A stretch of DNA of 64,000 nt. Source: Balneolaceae bacterium. GTDB lineage: Bacteria > Bacteroidota > Rhodothermia > Balneolales > Balneolaceae. Below the pieces are notes generated by a model. The model worked only from the letters and a program-made list of their open reading frames with translations. It made no database searches and was not told the DNA's origin. The first letter of the stretch is position 1, and every line of letters begins with the position of its first letter. The stretch is from the NCBI GenBank assembly GCA_034521495.1, contig JAXHMK010000010.1, positions 248,001 to 312,000 on the forward strand, read 5' to 3'. Positions 32,870 through 42,630 of this stretch are shown in pieces. A program made the translations under genes and the position numbers.

Positions 32870-34321
32870 ATGCCTACAATAGCGAATGAAAAGTACGAGG
32901 CAGTCATCGGCCTTGAAGTTCACGCTCAATTATTAACAGATACGAAGGCTTTTGCCCCGGTTTCATCTGAATATGGTGGTGCACCCAATACACAGGTTAC
33001 TCCACTTTGTTTGGGGCACCCCGGTACACTACCCGTATTGAATGAAAATTTAGTTCGTTACACCATTAAGATGGGGCTGGCTACCAACTGCAAGATTGAA
33101 GAAAAATCTATCTTTGCCCGGAAAAATTATTTTTATCCAGATCTTCCAAAGGGATACCAAATCTCTCAATATGAAACGCCCATCTGTTATGATGGTCACA
33201 TTCATATAGAACTTGATGATTATGAGAAAACGATTGGCATCACACGAATTCATATGGAGGAAGATGCCGGGAAATCCATTCACGATCAGGACCCTTATCA
33301 TACTCTTATCGACCTGAACAGGGCCGGAACACCTCTTATAGAAATTGTTTCTGAACCGGATATTCGAACTCCCGCTGAGGCTTACGAATATTTGAAGAAA
33401 ATCAAACAAATTGTACAATACCTGGAAGTGTGTGACGGTAATATGGAGGAGGGAAGTCTTCGATGTGATGCGAATGTATCTATCAGGCCCCGCGGGCAAG
33501 AAGAATTAGGAACTCGTACGGAATTGAAAAATATGAACTCGTTTCGAAACGTGGAGCGTGCACTATCATATGAAATTGAGCGTCAGATCGATCTGGTTGA
33601 ATCTGGCGGAGAAGTTGTACAGGAAACACTTCTTTGGGATCCCAGCAAACTTGAAACCCGGCAGATGCGAACAAAAGAGGAAGCACACGATTACAGATAT
33701 TTTCCTGAACCGGACCTTCCGCCGATTATTGTTACTTCAGAACTTCTGGATGAGATTCAAGAGGAACTGCCAGAATTACCGGATGTTCGGTTTGAACGAT
33801 TTGTGAAAGAGCTGGGACTGAAAAATGATGATGCTGAGATTCTCACAGAATCGAGATATCTGGCGGATTATTTTGAAGAGGCTCTGGATATTATGGATGA
33901 TCCCAAGGCAATTGCCAACGTAGTTTTGACAGAAGTTTTACGTGTGTTGAATGAGAGAAGCATCTCTATTCTTGAGTTCACCATTTCGCCGGAACGGCTT
34001 ACTGAATTAATCCAGTTGAAGAAAGATGATAAGATCAATTCATCTGCCATGCAGACCATATTTAATGAAATGCTGGAAAACGGCGACTCCCCCATAGAAC
34101 TGGCTAAGAATTTAAATCTTATCCAGGTTTCGGATTCTGGTTTTATCGACCCTATTATTGAAGATGTGATTGAATCGAATCCGGATGAAGTAAAACGTTA
34201 CCGGGAAGGCAAAAAAGCATTAATTGGATTTTTTATTGGGCAGGTAATGAAACAATCGAAGGGGAAAGCAAATCCAAAATTAGTACGAAAACTTATCTCG
34301 GAAAAACTTGAATTGAATTAA
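32870..34321 (+). CDS. gatB: Aspartyl/glutamyl-tRNA amidotransferase subunit B
   Basis: 483 residues, full length. The cradle domain shows YEAVIGLEVHAQLLTDTKAF, PLCLGHPGTLPVLNE, FARKNYFYPDLPKGYQISQY and AGTPLIEIVSEPDIRTP, and the C-terminal helical/YqeY tail shows KLVRKLISEKL. It transamidates Glu-tRNA-Gln or Asp-tRNA-Asn with GatA and GatC, which are not in the window, a common dispersed arrangement. It opens a plus-strand run that continues through the lipoprotein, tpiA and purD. Confidence 0.97.
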   Translation: MPTIANEKYEAVIGLEVHAQLLTDTKAFAPVSSEYGGAPNTQVTPLCLGHPGTLPVLNENLVRYTIKMGLATNCKIEEKSIFARKNYFYPDLPKGYQISQYETPICYDGHIHIELDDYEKTIGITRIHMEEDAGKSIHDQDPYHTLIDLNRAGTPLIEIVSEPDIRTPAEAYEYLKKIKQIVQYLEVCDGNMEEGSLRCDANVSIRPRGQEELGTRTELKNMNSFRNVERALSYEIERQIDLVESGGEVVQETLLWDPSKLETRQMRTKEEAHDYRYFPEPDLPPIIVTSELLDEIQEELPELPDVRFERFVKELGLKNDDAEILTESRYLADYFEEALDIMDDPKAIANVVLTEVLRVLNERSISILEFTISPERLTELIQLKKDDKINSSAMQTIFNEMLENGDSPIELAKNLNLIQVSDSGFIDPIIEDVIESNPDEVKRYREGKKALIGFFIGQVMKQSKGKANPKLVRKLISEKLELN

Positions 34322-34349
34322 TTCGGGGATACTCGCACCTTACAGGTAC

Positions 34350-35711
34350 ATGAAAGCTCAAAAATTAGTACTACTATTTCTGGTATTTACTGTTGTCTCT
34401 TGTTCGGGAGAGTCTGAAACCGAAGAATATTCCACAATCGTCGAGGGTCAGTTTACTGTTGATACCGAGTTAGATAGCACCGAAGATTACAGTGGAATTG
34501 AAATTATATCTTCTGTTCGCCTCTCGGAAGAACAGAACGATACTCTTTTTTATGCTGTAACAGATTCATCGGGTATGTTTTCCGGCAGGGCAACATTTCC
34601 TGAAAAAGGTCTCTACCCACTTTTGATTTCCCGAAACGAAAATATATTTGGTATTGCAAATGTTGTCTTTGCGAAGGATGATACCATTCAAATTCAGGGT
34701 GAGCTTCCTGATATTGAGCAAACCATAGAAATTGACTCCCATGAAAATGAGGTGTTGGATGTATTTCAACGTGTGGAACGGAATTTTGCCAGGGTTGCTC
34801 AGTTTATTAATGCCGGGGCTTTACCGGCAGATAGTGTTCGGATTGAGATCAATAAGTGGAGTGATATTTACTGGGATGTTTATCAGAAATATCCGCAAAC
34901 CTATGGGGCAAAATTAGCCGGAGAAACATCCGTTTCTATGCTTCGTGGATTTAATGATTCTCTGATGGTTAACAGATCACAACAGTTACTGCAAGACTAC
35001 AACGAAATTTTACCGAGTACAAGAAATACACTTCTTGAATATTATGCTGAAACGGATGGGCTTGAACGAGCCCTCACTTTTATTGAGGATTTAAAAACAG
35101 AGATTGAAGGCCGGGAAGATCGAATAGATCTTGAAATGGAGCGTATTGCACTGTTGTATGACAGCACAAAAATTCTGAAAGCCAGCCAGCTGCTCGATCA
35201 ATTCAAAGAGACCTATTCCGAGAACGAGATGGCAATGCAGTGGGCTGAAAATATGAGCTATGACCTTGAATTTCTTGCGCCCGGATATCCATTTCCAAAT
35301 ATCACAGTTCAGCTTACCAATGGCGACTCTTTAAGTACCCGGGATTTAATGGGTTCGCCATTCCTGGTTGAGATTACCAGGTTTGATAATGCACTTTATC
35401 AAGATCAATTTAGCAGAACAATTGCAATACACCAGATTTATAAGAATTTTGGACTGGAAATTATTACGATACCTTTGGCAACGACAGAAGTGACTTTGAA
35501 TGCATTTTTTGAAGAACGCAGGCAGTTATGGATGGTTGCAAAGCCGAACTCTTTTGATGCCGATCGGCTCATTGAGCGATTAAATTTAAACCGTGTTCCA
35601 ACAAGATTTTTAGTCAACAGCGACGGTAACATCATACAAAGATATGTAGGTGAAGAATATGATGATATTGTGAGCGGACTACAGCAAATAACAACTCAAA
35701 TCGAAGAATAA
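34350..35711 (+). CDS. Thioredoxin-fold lipoprotein lacking the CXXC motif
   Basis: 453 residues. A lipoprotein signal (KLVLLFLVFTVVSCSGES, lipobox VVSC) is followed by a DUF4369-like beta-rich domain (about 30-135) and a helical middle. The C-terminal AhpC/TSA-like fold has FPNITVQLTNGDSLSTRDLM, ITIPLATTEV, the cis-Pro site RVPTRFLVNSDGNIIQRYVG, and no CXXC: the segment expected to hold WCPPC reads RFDNALYQ. So it looks like a TlpA relative without redox activity. It begins 28 bases after gatB and ends 8 before tpiA, so it belongs to the same transcript. Confidence 0.8.
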   Translation: MKAQKLVLLFLVFTVVSCSGESETEEYSTIVEGQFTVDTELDSTEDYSGIEIISSVRLSEEQNDTLFYAVTDSSGMFSGRATFPEKGLYPLLISRNENIFGIANVVFAKDDTIQIQGELPDIEQTIEIDSHENEVLDVFQRVERNFARVAQFINAGALPADSVRIEINKWSDIYWDVYQKYPQTYGAKLAGETSVSMLRGFNDSLMVNRSQQLLQDYNEILPSTRNTLLEYYAETDGLERALTFIEDLKTEIEGREDRIDLEMERIALLYDSTKILKASQLLDQFKETYSENEMAMQWAENMSYDLEFLAPGYPFPNITVQLTNGDSLSTRDLMGSPFLVEITRFDNALYQDQFSRTIAIHQIYKNFGLEIITIPLATTEVTLNAFFEERRQLWMVAKPNSFDADRLIERLNLNRVPTRFLVNSDGNIIQRYVGEEYDDIVSGLQQITTQIEE

Positions 35712-35719
35712 ATAATTAT

Positions 35720-36484
35720 ATGAGAAATTTACTAATTGCCGGAAACTGGAAAATGAATGCAGAACCTTCTGAAGCAAAAAAGCTGGCAGATGCAATGGTT
35801 GCTGCAAGAGATGGAAAAGACGATTCAGCAGATATTTTAATCTGCCCACCCTTTATATCAATACCGGCTGTCGCTGAGTCATTCAGCAGTTCGCATCTGA
35901 AAGTGGGTGCTCAAAACGTGCACACAGAAGATAATGGAGCTTATACAGGCGAAACCAGTACATCTATGCTTAAAGATGCCGGTTGCGAGTATGTAATAGT
36001 AGGACATTCCGAACGCCGCGAATATTTCCACGAAGATAATGCACTTGTTGCACAGAAAGCCAAAAAAGGATTAGATGACGGATTGAAAGTGATTGTTTGT
36101 GTTGGCGAAAAACTTGACGACCGTAAAAGTGGAAATCATGAAAATGTGGTAAAATCCCAGGTGCAAGCTGTTCTTGAACATCTTGATGCCGGTAATGCCG
36201 ATGACGTTGTGGTTGCGTATGAACCTGTATGGGCCATTGGTACAGGCGAAACTGCCACACCGGAACAAGCACAGGAGATGCATAAATTCATCAGAAGTTT
36301 ACTGGCTGATTCCTGGAGTGAAGAGGATGCAGAAAAAATTCGTATTTTGTATGGCGGAAGTATGAAACCGGCAAATGCCGAAGAGTTACTCTCGCAACAA
36401 GATGTAGATGGTGGACTCATTGGAGGAGCCAGCCTTAAAGCAGAAAGCTTTAGTGACATTATTGATATTGCAGAATCTATATAA
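35720..36484 (+). CDS. tpiA: Triosephosphate isomerase
   Basis: 254 residues, the standard length. AGNWKMN carries Asn11 and Lys13; YVIVGHSERREYF holds the electrophilic His and SER; VVAYEPVWAIGTGETATPEQ holds the catalytic Glu and the flexible loop; ILYGGSMKPANAEELL and DGGLIGGASL bind phosphate. It interconverts dihydroxyacetone phosphate and glyceraldehyde 3-phosphate. It lies five bases before purD. Confidence 0.98.
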   Translation: MRNLLIAGNWKMNAEPSEAKKLADAMVAARDGKDDSADILICPPFISIPAVAESFSSSHLKVGAQNVHTEDNGAYTGETSTSMLKDAGCEYVIVGHSERREYFHEDNALVAQKAKKGLDDGLKVIVCVGEKLDDRKSGNHENVVKSQVQAVLEHLDAGNADDVVVAYEPVWAIGTGETATPEQAQEMHKFIRSLLADSWSEEDAEKIRILYGGSMKPANAEELLSQQDVDGGLIGGASLKAESFSDIIDIAESI

Positions 36485-36489
36485 ATTGA

Positions 36490-37776
36490 ATGGATACCTA
36501 TAACGTTTTACTTATTGGCAGTGGAGGCAGAGAGCACTCCATTGCCTGGAAATTGGCTCAATCAGAAAAACTCGGAAAACTCTACACAGCACCCGGTAAT
36601 CCGGGAACTGCACAATTCGGTACGAATGTAGATATCGATCCACTTAAGTTTGAAGAAGTGGAGAGGTTCGTAACTGAAAACAAGATTGAACTGGTCGTTG
36701 TAGGTCCTGAAGCCCCCTTGGTAGCTGGTATTGCTGATTATCTTTCCGATAAAAACATTCCTGTTTTTGGACCGAAAGCGTCTGCAGCTATGCTTGAAGG
36801 CAGTAAAGAGTTTGCCAAAGATTTCATGACCAAATATGAAATTCCAACGGCAGATTATGCTGTGTTTAGTTCCGATGAATTCGATGATGCTTTTAAATTC
36901 ATTCAGTTAAAGGATTCCTATCCCATTGTATTAAAAGCAGATGGTCTTGCCGGTGGAAAGGGGGTTTTTATTTGTGATAGTGAAGATGAAGCTCAAAAAC
37001 GTCTTAATAAAATTAAGCAGGATCAATCTCTATCTGAAGCGGCTGACCGTTTAGTTGTTGAAGAGTTTATGGAAGGAGAGGAGGCTTCCGTTTTTGTAAT
37101 TTCTGACGGACACACCTCACACGTGATACATAATGCACAAGATCATAAACGAATTGGTGAGGGTGATACCGGATTAAACACTGGTGGAATGGGGGCATAT
37201 TGCCCGGCTCCGGTTCTTACAGACGACGTACTGGAACAGGTAAGTGAAAAAATTATCGGTCCGACTATCGCAGGAATGCAACTCGAAGAATCGGCCTATC
37301 TCGGAATTCTCTATTTAGGTTTGATGATTACTGACGATGGACCTAAAGTTGTGGAATACAACTGTCGATTTGGTGATCCTGAATGCCAGGTTATATTACC
37401 ATCACTCGAAAACGATCTTTTAGATCTGTTTCTTGCAACAACTCAGCAGCGATTGGACGAAAAATCTATCCAAATAAACAACAAACATTATTGCTGTGTG
37501 GTTTTGAGCAGCGATGGCTACCCGGTTGAATACGAAAAAGGGAAAGAGATAACCGGTATAGAAAATGTGGATAAAGATACACTCGTTTTTCATGCCGGTA
37601 CCATTAAAAAGAATGGAAATTTACTCACGAATGGCGGCCGTGTATTGAACGTAGTTGGTAATGGAAATTCACTCCAACAAGCCATTGATAAAACCTATAC
37701 GAATGTCGAACATATCCAATTCGAAAATAGATATTATCGTAAAGATATTGGCTACAAAGGATTGCGACGAAGCTAA
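36490..37776 (+). CDS. purD: Phosphoribosylamine-glycine ligase
   Basis: 428 residues of the GARS family. It begins NVLLIGSGGREHSIAWKLAQ; the ATP-grasp core has FAKDFMTKYEIPTADYAVFS, VLKADGLAGGKGVFICD and DHKRIGEGDTGLNTGGMGAY, and the metal ligands lie in VEYNCRFGDPECQVILP. It makes GAR in purine synthesis. The C-terminal domain ends YYRKDIGYKGLRR. No other pur gene is adjacent. Confidence 0.97.
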   Translation: MDTYNVLLIGSGGREHSIAWKLAQSEKLGKLYTAPGNPGTAQFGTNVDIDPLKFEEVERFVTENKIELVVVGPEAPLVAGIADYLSDKNIPVFGPKASAAMLEGSKEFAKDFMTKYEIPTADYAVFSSDEFDDAFKFIQLKDSYPIVLKADGLAGGKGVFICDSEDEAQKRLNKIKQDQSLSEAADRLVVEEFMEGEEASVFVISDGHTSHVIHNAQDHKRIGEGDTGLNTGGMGAYCPAPVLTDDVLEQVSEKIIGPTIAGMQLEESAYLGILYLGLMITDDGPKVVEYNCRFGDPECQVILPSLENDLLDLFLATTQQRLDEKSIQINNKHYCCVVLSSDGYPVEYEKGKEITGIENVDKDTLVFHAGTIKKNGNLLTNGGRVLNVVGNGNSLQQAIDKTYTNVEHIQFENRYYRKDIGYKGLRRS

Positions 37777-37836
37777 GAAAGCTTTTTTAGATTTTTCAAC
37801 CCCGCTACTTTAATGATAGTTCTCTTCTGATCTGAA

Positions 37837-38832
37837 ATGAATAATCCAGAGAAAGCAATCGATCTTATATTCGATTCTTCGATACCATTTGAGGAGAGGT
37901 GCGCTAAAATTTTTCAGTTTCAGGCCAAATCAAATCCCATATACAAACGGTTTATTGAACCTTTTGGATTTGATGCCACAGACCAACCTGGTTTAAAAAA
38001 AATTCCACTATTTCCGATCCGTGGTTTTAAAGATGGAAAAATGGTTATTCAAACTGATCAGGACTTTGAACTGACATTCAAGAGTAGTGGTACATCCGAT
38101 ATGAACAGAAGTGTTCATTACATTTTAAGTCAAAAAATATACGAAAGGTCGATTGTTGAGGAGTTTGGTAAATACTTTTCATTCGATGAGTATATTGTTC
38201 TGTTTCATCTGCCAGGATACAACAAGAATTTCCAATCCTCTTTAATTTGGATGGCGAATTATTTAATAAAAAGTGATCCGTCCGGAAAAAGCCAATTCAT
38301 TGCTCAAGGTGATTTGAATGATCTGCATTCTTTGTTTCCAAACAGAGATAAAAAAATTCTGTTATTTGGCGCTGCGTTTGGATTGATGGACATTGTTGAA
38401 TCCGGAGAATTTACACAAGTGGATGGAATCGAAATTCTGGAAACAGGAGGGATGAAAACCCATCGACGGGAGATGACAAAACCTGAATTACGCAGGGAAC
38501 TTGCAGATGGGTTTGGAGTTTCTCAGAAAAGTATCCATTCCGAATATGGAATGTGCGAACTGCTCAGTCAGATGTATGCGATTGCAGGTGAATGGTTTGA
38601 ATCACCACACTGGGTTCAAATTTCTATTCGTGATCCAAAAAATCCTTCCAGAATTTGCGAGCCAGGTGAGAATGGTAAAATTGGAATCATTGATCTGGCG
38701 AATGTCTATTCCTGTCCGTTTATTTTGACAAACGACAAGGGAGTAATGAATTCAAAGGGACAGTTTAAAATTCTTGGGCGGTGGAACAGCGAGGATCTCA
38801 GAGGTTGTAATTTCTTGATTGATCATGAGTAA
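37837..38832 (+). CDS. LuxE-like acyl-protein synthetase domain protein
   Basis: 331 residues matching the LuxE/acyl-protein synthetase branch of adenylating enzymes: LTFKSSGTSDMNRSVHYIL is the phosphate-binding Ser/Thr-Gly loop, GIEILETGGMKTHRREM and SIHSEYGMCELLSQMYA (the YGMxE motif) bind adenylate, and GKIGIIDLANVYSCPFILTN and LGRWNSEDLRGC close the domain. It would activate a fatty acid or other carboxylic acid and hand it to a thiol. It overlaps the LuxC-like gene by eight bases. No luciferase genes are near, so light production is not implied. Confidence 0.85.
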   Translation: MNNPEKAIDLIFDSSIPFEERCAKIFQFQAKSNPIYKRFIEPFGFDATDQPGLKKIPLFPIRGFKDGKMVIQTDQDFELTFKSSGTSDMNRSVHYILSQKIYERSIVEEFGKYFSFDEYIVLFHLPGYNKNFQSSLIWMANYLIKSDPSGKSQFIAQGDLNDLHSLFPNRDKKILLFGAAFGLMDIVESGEFTQVDGIEILETGGMKTHRREMTKPELRRELADGFGVSQKSIHSEYGMCELLSQMYAIAGEWFESPHWVQISIRDPKNPSRICEPGENGKIGIIDLANVYSCPFILTNDKGVMNSKGQFKILGRWNSEDLRGCNFLIDHE

Positions 38833-39904
38833 CTTGAAACGACATATCGAGAAAGTTTCAAATACGATTACTGAATGGCTTCAACCAGATAACTCTGAAT
38901 TAAAAAAAGCGATTGAGAAAACCGTTGATGAAGGACTGTTTAGTTTTGAGGATATCAAACATCAGATTCGTGTTTTGAAATCGACCCTGCAAAAAAAGAA
39001 CCTTGAAATTTGGGCAGATCGATCTGGTTTGAATCTCAATTCTCTCAACCGAAAAAAAGTGCTGTGTCTGCATGCCGGAAATTTGCCGCTTGTTGGTCTG
39101 CAGGATCTGTTGGCAGTAATTTTGACAGGAGGAGATTATTACGGAAAGATTTCAAAAAAAGATCCCTATCTGCTTCCCACTCTTCTAAAAAAATTTGTTG
39201 AAGTTGATTTAATAAATGGTACACAGTGGAGCCGGGAACTCGAAAACTTCTCCGGAGTTCGGATGAATGCTGTGTTGTTTGCCGGATCAGAATCGTCAGC
39301 TAAAGAGGTGAAATCATCCTTAAAATCATTAAAAATCATCACTAAGCAGACACCAGCCCTGATGCGAACGGCTCACTTTTCCATTGCATTGATTGAAGAC
39401 AACGAATCACAAACAATGGAAGATTTGACCGAAGCTGTTTTTAGATATGGCGGAACCGGATGCAGATCTGTAGCGATTGTAGTTGCGCCTTTTCATCTCG
39501 ATTCAGAAAAATGTGAGTTTACGGATTATATCGAGTCCTTTTGGCTCAAGAATCCTCAGCATCAAAAACCTGAAAAATCTTTATTTTATAGATATGCATA
39601 CAACAAGGCCCTTGAAATACCTCAGGCTTGGCTCAATGATTTTTTAATTGAAGAAAATATATCTTACCCAAAAGAAAAATTTGTACTCTATTGGGTGAAA
39701 GGAGATTTTAAAACACTGTCTGATTTGGTGGATAAGTATGCTTACGGCCTGCAATCGATTTATTCAACCTCAGAATATATTGGACAAGAAGTCCGTGGTT
39801 ATCATATTGAACCGTTATCGACAGCTCAGGCGCCCCCAATCTGGTGGAAACCCGATCAGATCGATACAATAAAATGGCTGCAAAAAAAAGTGGCACATCA
39901 GTAA
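38825..39904 (+). CDS. LuxC-like acyl-CoA/acyl-enzyme reductase
   Basis: 359 residues from ATG 38825, which lies inside the end of the upstream gene; an ATG at 38819 is possible. It resembles the LuxC branch of aldehyde dehydrogenases: VLCLHAGNLPLVGLQDLLAV is the Rossmann-side loop, FAGSESSAKEV follows, and the nucleophile is the Cys in FRYGGTGCRSVAIVVAPF. It is shorter than LuxC (about 480). With the LuxE-like enzyme it should reduce an activated acid to an aldehyde, perhaps for lipid or pigment synthesis (inference). Confidence 0.8.
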   Translation: MSNLKRHIEKVSNTITEWLQPDNSELKKAIEKTVDEGLFSFEDIKHQIRVLKSTLQKKNLEIWADRSGLNLNSLNRKKVLCLHAGNLPLVGLQDLLAVILTGGDYYGKISKKDPYLLPTLLKKFVEVDLINGTQWSRELENFSGVRMNAVLFAGSESSAKEVKSSLKSLKIITKQTPALMRTAHFSIALIEDNESQTMEDLTEAVFRYGGTGCRSVAIVVAPFHLDSEKCEFTDYIESFWLKNPQHQKPEKSLFYRYAYNKALEIPQAWLNDFLIEENISYPKEKFVLYWVKGDFKTLSDLVDKYAYGLQSIYSTSEYIGQEVRGYHIEPLSTAQAPPIWWKPDQIDTIKWLQKKVAHQ

Positions 39905-39955
39905 AAAAACTCACAGTTTAAACCAATCATCTTAAAACACTTAAATTATTGGATT

Positions 39956-40711
39956 ATGGCTCGATTAATAACTTTAATATTATTTATTTCATTTCTTTTT
40001 TCCTCCATTTCATGTGCCCAGAACGATAATATGGAATCGGAAAATTCTGTTCTTCTATTTACTAAAACGGAAGGGTGGAGGCATGCATCGATAGAAGCCG
40101 GTGCGATGGCAGTAAAACAACTGGGCGAAGACAATGGCTTTAGCGTAACGTGGACAGAAGACTCGTACAGTTTTGCAGAAGAGAATCTTGCGAAATATGA
40201 TGCGGTTATCTTTCTGAATACAACACTGGACGTTTTGAATGATTCTCAGCAGGACATATTTGAAAGCTACATTCAAAATGGCGGAGGATTTGTAGGAATG
40301 CATTCAGCGGCCGATACTGAGTACGACTGGCCATGGTACGGCGATTTGGTTGGAGGCTGGTTTAACAGCCACCCAAGTGATCCGAACGTTCGAGAAGCGA
40401 CTGTTCTATTGGTTGATGGAGATCATCCGGCTACAGAACACCTTTCGGAAGAGTGGAACCGTGCGGACGAATGGTACAACTACAAGTATTTCAATGAAGA
40501 TACAAATACCCTGCTCGAATTAGATACAAACAGTTACGAGGGTAGCGAACATCCCGGAGATCATCCAATTGCGTGGTACCACGAATATGATGGCGGGCGA
40601 GCGTTTTATACAGGCCTCGGACATACCTCGGAGTCTTTTTCTGAAGAAGCCTATCTTCAGCACATTCTCGGAGGCATTCAATATGCGATGGGAGTAGCCG
40701 ACGCGGACTAA
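39956..40711 (+). CDS. ThuA-domain lipoprotein
   Basis: 251 residues. The signal peptide LILFISFLFSSISCAQND ends in lipobox SISC. The ThuA/type 1 glutamine-amidotransferase-like domain shows VLLFTKTEGWRHASIEAGAM, DAVIFLNTTLDVL, GGGFVGMHSAADTEYDWPWY, HPSDPNVREATVLLVDGDHP and GRAFYTGLGHTSESFSEEAY. Such proteins occur in sugar-degradation loci, with 3-keto-sugar or trehalose catabolism suggested, and are often periplasmic. There is no sugar operon around it. A hairpin follows at 40754. Confidence 0.87.
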   Translation: MARLITLILFISFLFSSISCAQNDNMESENSVLLFTKTEGWRHASIEAGAMAVKQLGEDNGFSVTWTEDSYSFAEENLAKYDAVIFLNTTLDVLNDSQQDIFESYIQNGGGFVGMHSAADTEYDWPWYGDLVGGWFNSHPSDPNVREATVLLVDGDHPATEHLSEEWNRADEWYNYKYFNEDTNTLLELDTNSYEGSEHPGDHPIAWYHEYDGGRAFYTGLGHTSESFSEEAYLQHILGGIQYAMGVADAD

Positions 40712-40753
40712 TAAAGTTCCTGACTTTCATCTGTTTATGTTTAAAAAAATCAG

Positions 40754-40790
40754 GTTCAATGTTTGAGGTTTCATACCTTAAACATTGAAC
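40754..40790. terminator. Hairpin between ThuA gene and holA
   Basis: GTTCAATGTTTGAGGT pairs with ACCTTAAACATTGAAC almost perfectly. The plus-strand tail is only TTT; the minus-strand tail has seven T. It probably ends the ThuA transcript weakly. Confidence 0.5.
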
Positions 40791-40813
40791 TTTAAGCATT
40801 AAACCCATTTTAC

Positions 40814-41878
40814 TTGGCCAGAAATAACAGCTTAGATACATTTCGAAGTTTATATAACTCGCTTAGAAAGAGAGAGGAAATAAAGCCAGTTTATTACCTT
40901 TATGGGGAGGAATCATTTCTGATAGATATGCTTCAGGATGAAATTGAAAAACTGATTCCTGAAGAACAGAAAGATTTTAATTTTGATTTGATCTACGGTA
41001 ATGAATCAAATCCCGCCAAGGTATTAAATATAGCAAGCAGTTACCCGATGATGGCTGAGAAGCGCGTTGTCATTGTAAGGGATTTTATGAAGCTTGATGA
41101 GAATTCACAGGGAGTAGGAATCAAGGAGTTTACAGGATATTTTAAAAACCCCAATTCTACGACCATTCTCTGTTTAATTGATACAAAATTTCCACACAGG
41201 GGCCGTGAACCGGGTAAAACTCTCAAAAAAAAGGGAAAGGAAACAGATTATTTTGCAATCCATGAGTTCAAGAAAATCGACGAAAGAGCTCTTCCCGATT
41301 GGATTATAGATTGGACGCGCCATTCTCACAAACGTCAAATCAATCCGGAAGCGGCACAGGTTTTGGCTCAACTTGTAGGACCTGATCTAAAATTACTGTC
41401 CTCAGAAATAGATAAACTGTGTACTTTTGTGGACACTTCTCAAGAGATTGAAATTGATGATATAAAAAAAATTACACAGTCATATCGCGATTATGACGTC
41501 ATAGAGCTCAAAAATGCGGTTATCAAGAGAGATCTGAACCAAGCCCTCCAGATTGCGGAACAGATATTGCTTAAAAGTAATAACAGCACGGGCGAAATAA
41601 TTAAGACCGTGGGGTTCTTTTACAGTGTGTTTAGTAGTATCTGGCAAATAAGCCGTTTAACGGAAAAAGGCTTGAATAAACAACAGGTCCAGGATCAATT
41701 GAATATTAAGAGCAGTTACATTTTTAATATTCAATATCAGGAAGCCTCGAAATTCAGGCTCTCAGAAATGCCAGGTATTTTTGAAGCCATGCTCGACGCA
41801 GACAGCGCCGCTAAAGGTTTCAGCACACTGGATGCCCCATCAATATTTCTCCTGCTGATTAAGCGCATCATCGGCTGA
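40814..41878 (+). CDS. holA: DNA polymerase III delta subunit
   Basis: 354 residues with the clamp-loader delta layout: IKPVYYLYGEESFLIDMLQD (degenerate Walker A region), MAEKRVVIVRDFMKLDE, ILCLIDTKFPHRG, LVGPDLKLLSSEIDKLC and the C-terminal collar helices (VIELKNAVIKRDLNQALQIA). Delta opens the beta clamp. TTG at 40814 is the only start that keeps the N-terminal domain. It lies downstream of a hairpin, so it likely has its own promoter. Confidence 0.92.
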   Translation: MARNNSLDTFRSLYNSLRKREEIKPVYYLYGEESFLIDMLQDEIEKLIPEEQKDFNFDLIYGNESNPAKVLNIASSYPMMAEKRVVIVRDFMKLDENSQGVGIKEFTGYFKNPNSTTILCLIDTKFPHRGREPGKTLKKKGKETDYFAIHEFKKIDERALPDWIIDWTRHSHKRQINPEAAQVLAQLVGPDLKLLSSEIDKLCTFVDTSQEIEIDDIKKITQSYRDYDVIELKNAVIKRDLNQALQIAEQILLKSNNSTGEIIKTVGFFYSVFSSIWQISRLTEKGLNKQQVQDQLNIKSSYIFNIQYQEASKFRLSEMPGIFEAMLDADSAAKGFSTLDAPSIFLLLIKRIIG

Positions 41879-41933
41879 TATTTTCGAGGTCGGTGTTGCG
41901 ATAAATAGCAACTAAGATTTCGGAGGTATTATT

Positions 41934-42542
41934 ATGAATGGTGCAACAGCTGTTAACCTGAGAAACATGAATGATGAAGATGTGATGGAACAACTTCAGG
42001 AAGGTGTTGTCCAGGCATTTGATATTATTGTACACAGATATAAAGACAGGCTCCATAATTTTCTGTATCGATACACTCATAATCATCAGGATTGTGAAGA
42101 CCTTGTTCAGGAAACTTTTTTACGGGTCTATCGAAGCAGGCACTCCTATCAACGTATTGCTAAACTTTCTACATGGATGTACACCATCGCTTTAAATCTG
42201 GCAAAAAGCATGTACAAGAAGAAGAAACGGATGACATTAATTTCAATTCACGCCGATGAATCTGATCCGGACGACCGTGAAATGGAGATTACGGATGCCA
42301 ATATTCTCCAGGATGATAAACTTCACTTAAAAAATTCCATGGGTGAACTTGAAAAAGCGTTGGATCAGTTAAATGATAACTTCAGGGAAGTCATTGTTCT
42401 GAGAGATATTCAGCAACTTACATACGAGGAGATCTCTGAAATTACCGGTGCCGCAATGGGGACCGTAAAATCAAGAATCAACCGGGCACGTTCTCAACTC
42501 CAGGAAATGATTGGAGAATACGTGGGACCAGAAACATATTAA
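41934..42542 (+). CDS. ECF-type RNA polymerase sigma factor
   Basis: 202 residues: region 2 in FDIIVHRYKDRLHNFLYRYT and DCEDLVQETFLRVYRS, YQRIAKLSTWMYTIALNLAK (2.4), an acidic linker, and region 4 in LREVIVLRDIQQLTYEEISE-type sequence (FREVIVLRDIQQLTYEEIS; GAAMGTVKSRINRARSQLQ). GGAGGT at 41922-41927 is an unusually strong ribosome site for this window, and a GTTGC/GCAAC hairpin (41895-41912) lies ahead of it. The next gene may encode a relic of its anti-sigma factor. Confidence 0.93.
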   Translation: MNGATAVNLRNMNDEDVMEQLQEGVVQAFDIIVHRYKDRLHNFLYRYTHNHQDCEDLVQETFLRVYRSRHSYQRIAKLSTWMYTIALNLAKSMYKKKKRMTLISIHADESDPDDREMEITDANILQDDKLHLKNSMGELEKALDQLNDNFREVIVLRDIQQLTYEEISEITGAAMGTVKSRINRARSQLQEMIGEYVGPETY

Positions 42543-42630
42543 GAGAAGGGTAATCTTCTGAAATCGGAAACATTTTTTAAATCACGGAGTATGGATTATT
42601 GTAACCTTAAAACAAACCATACTTCGTGTT

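Noticed and set aside
37837-39904. Bioluminescence operon
   Set aside because: Only LuxE- and LuxC-like genes are present; no luxAB or flavin reductase lies nearby.
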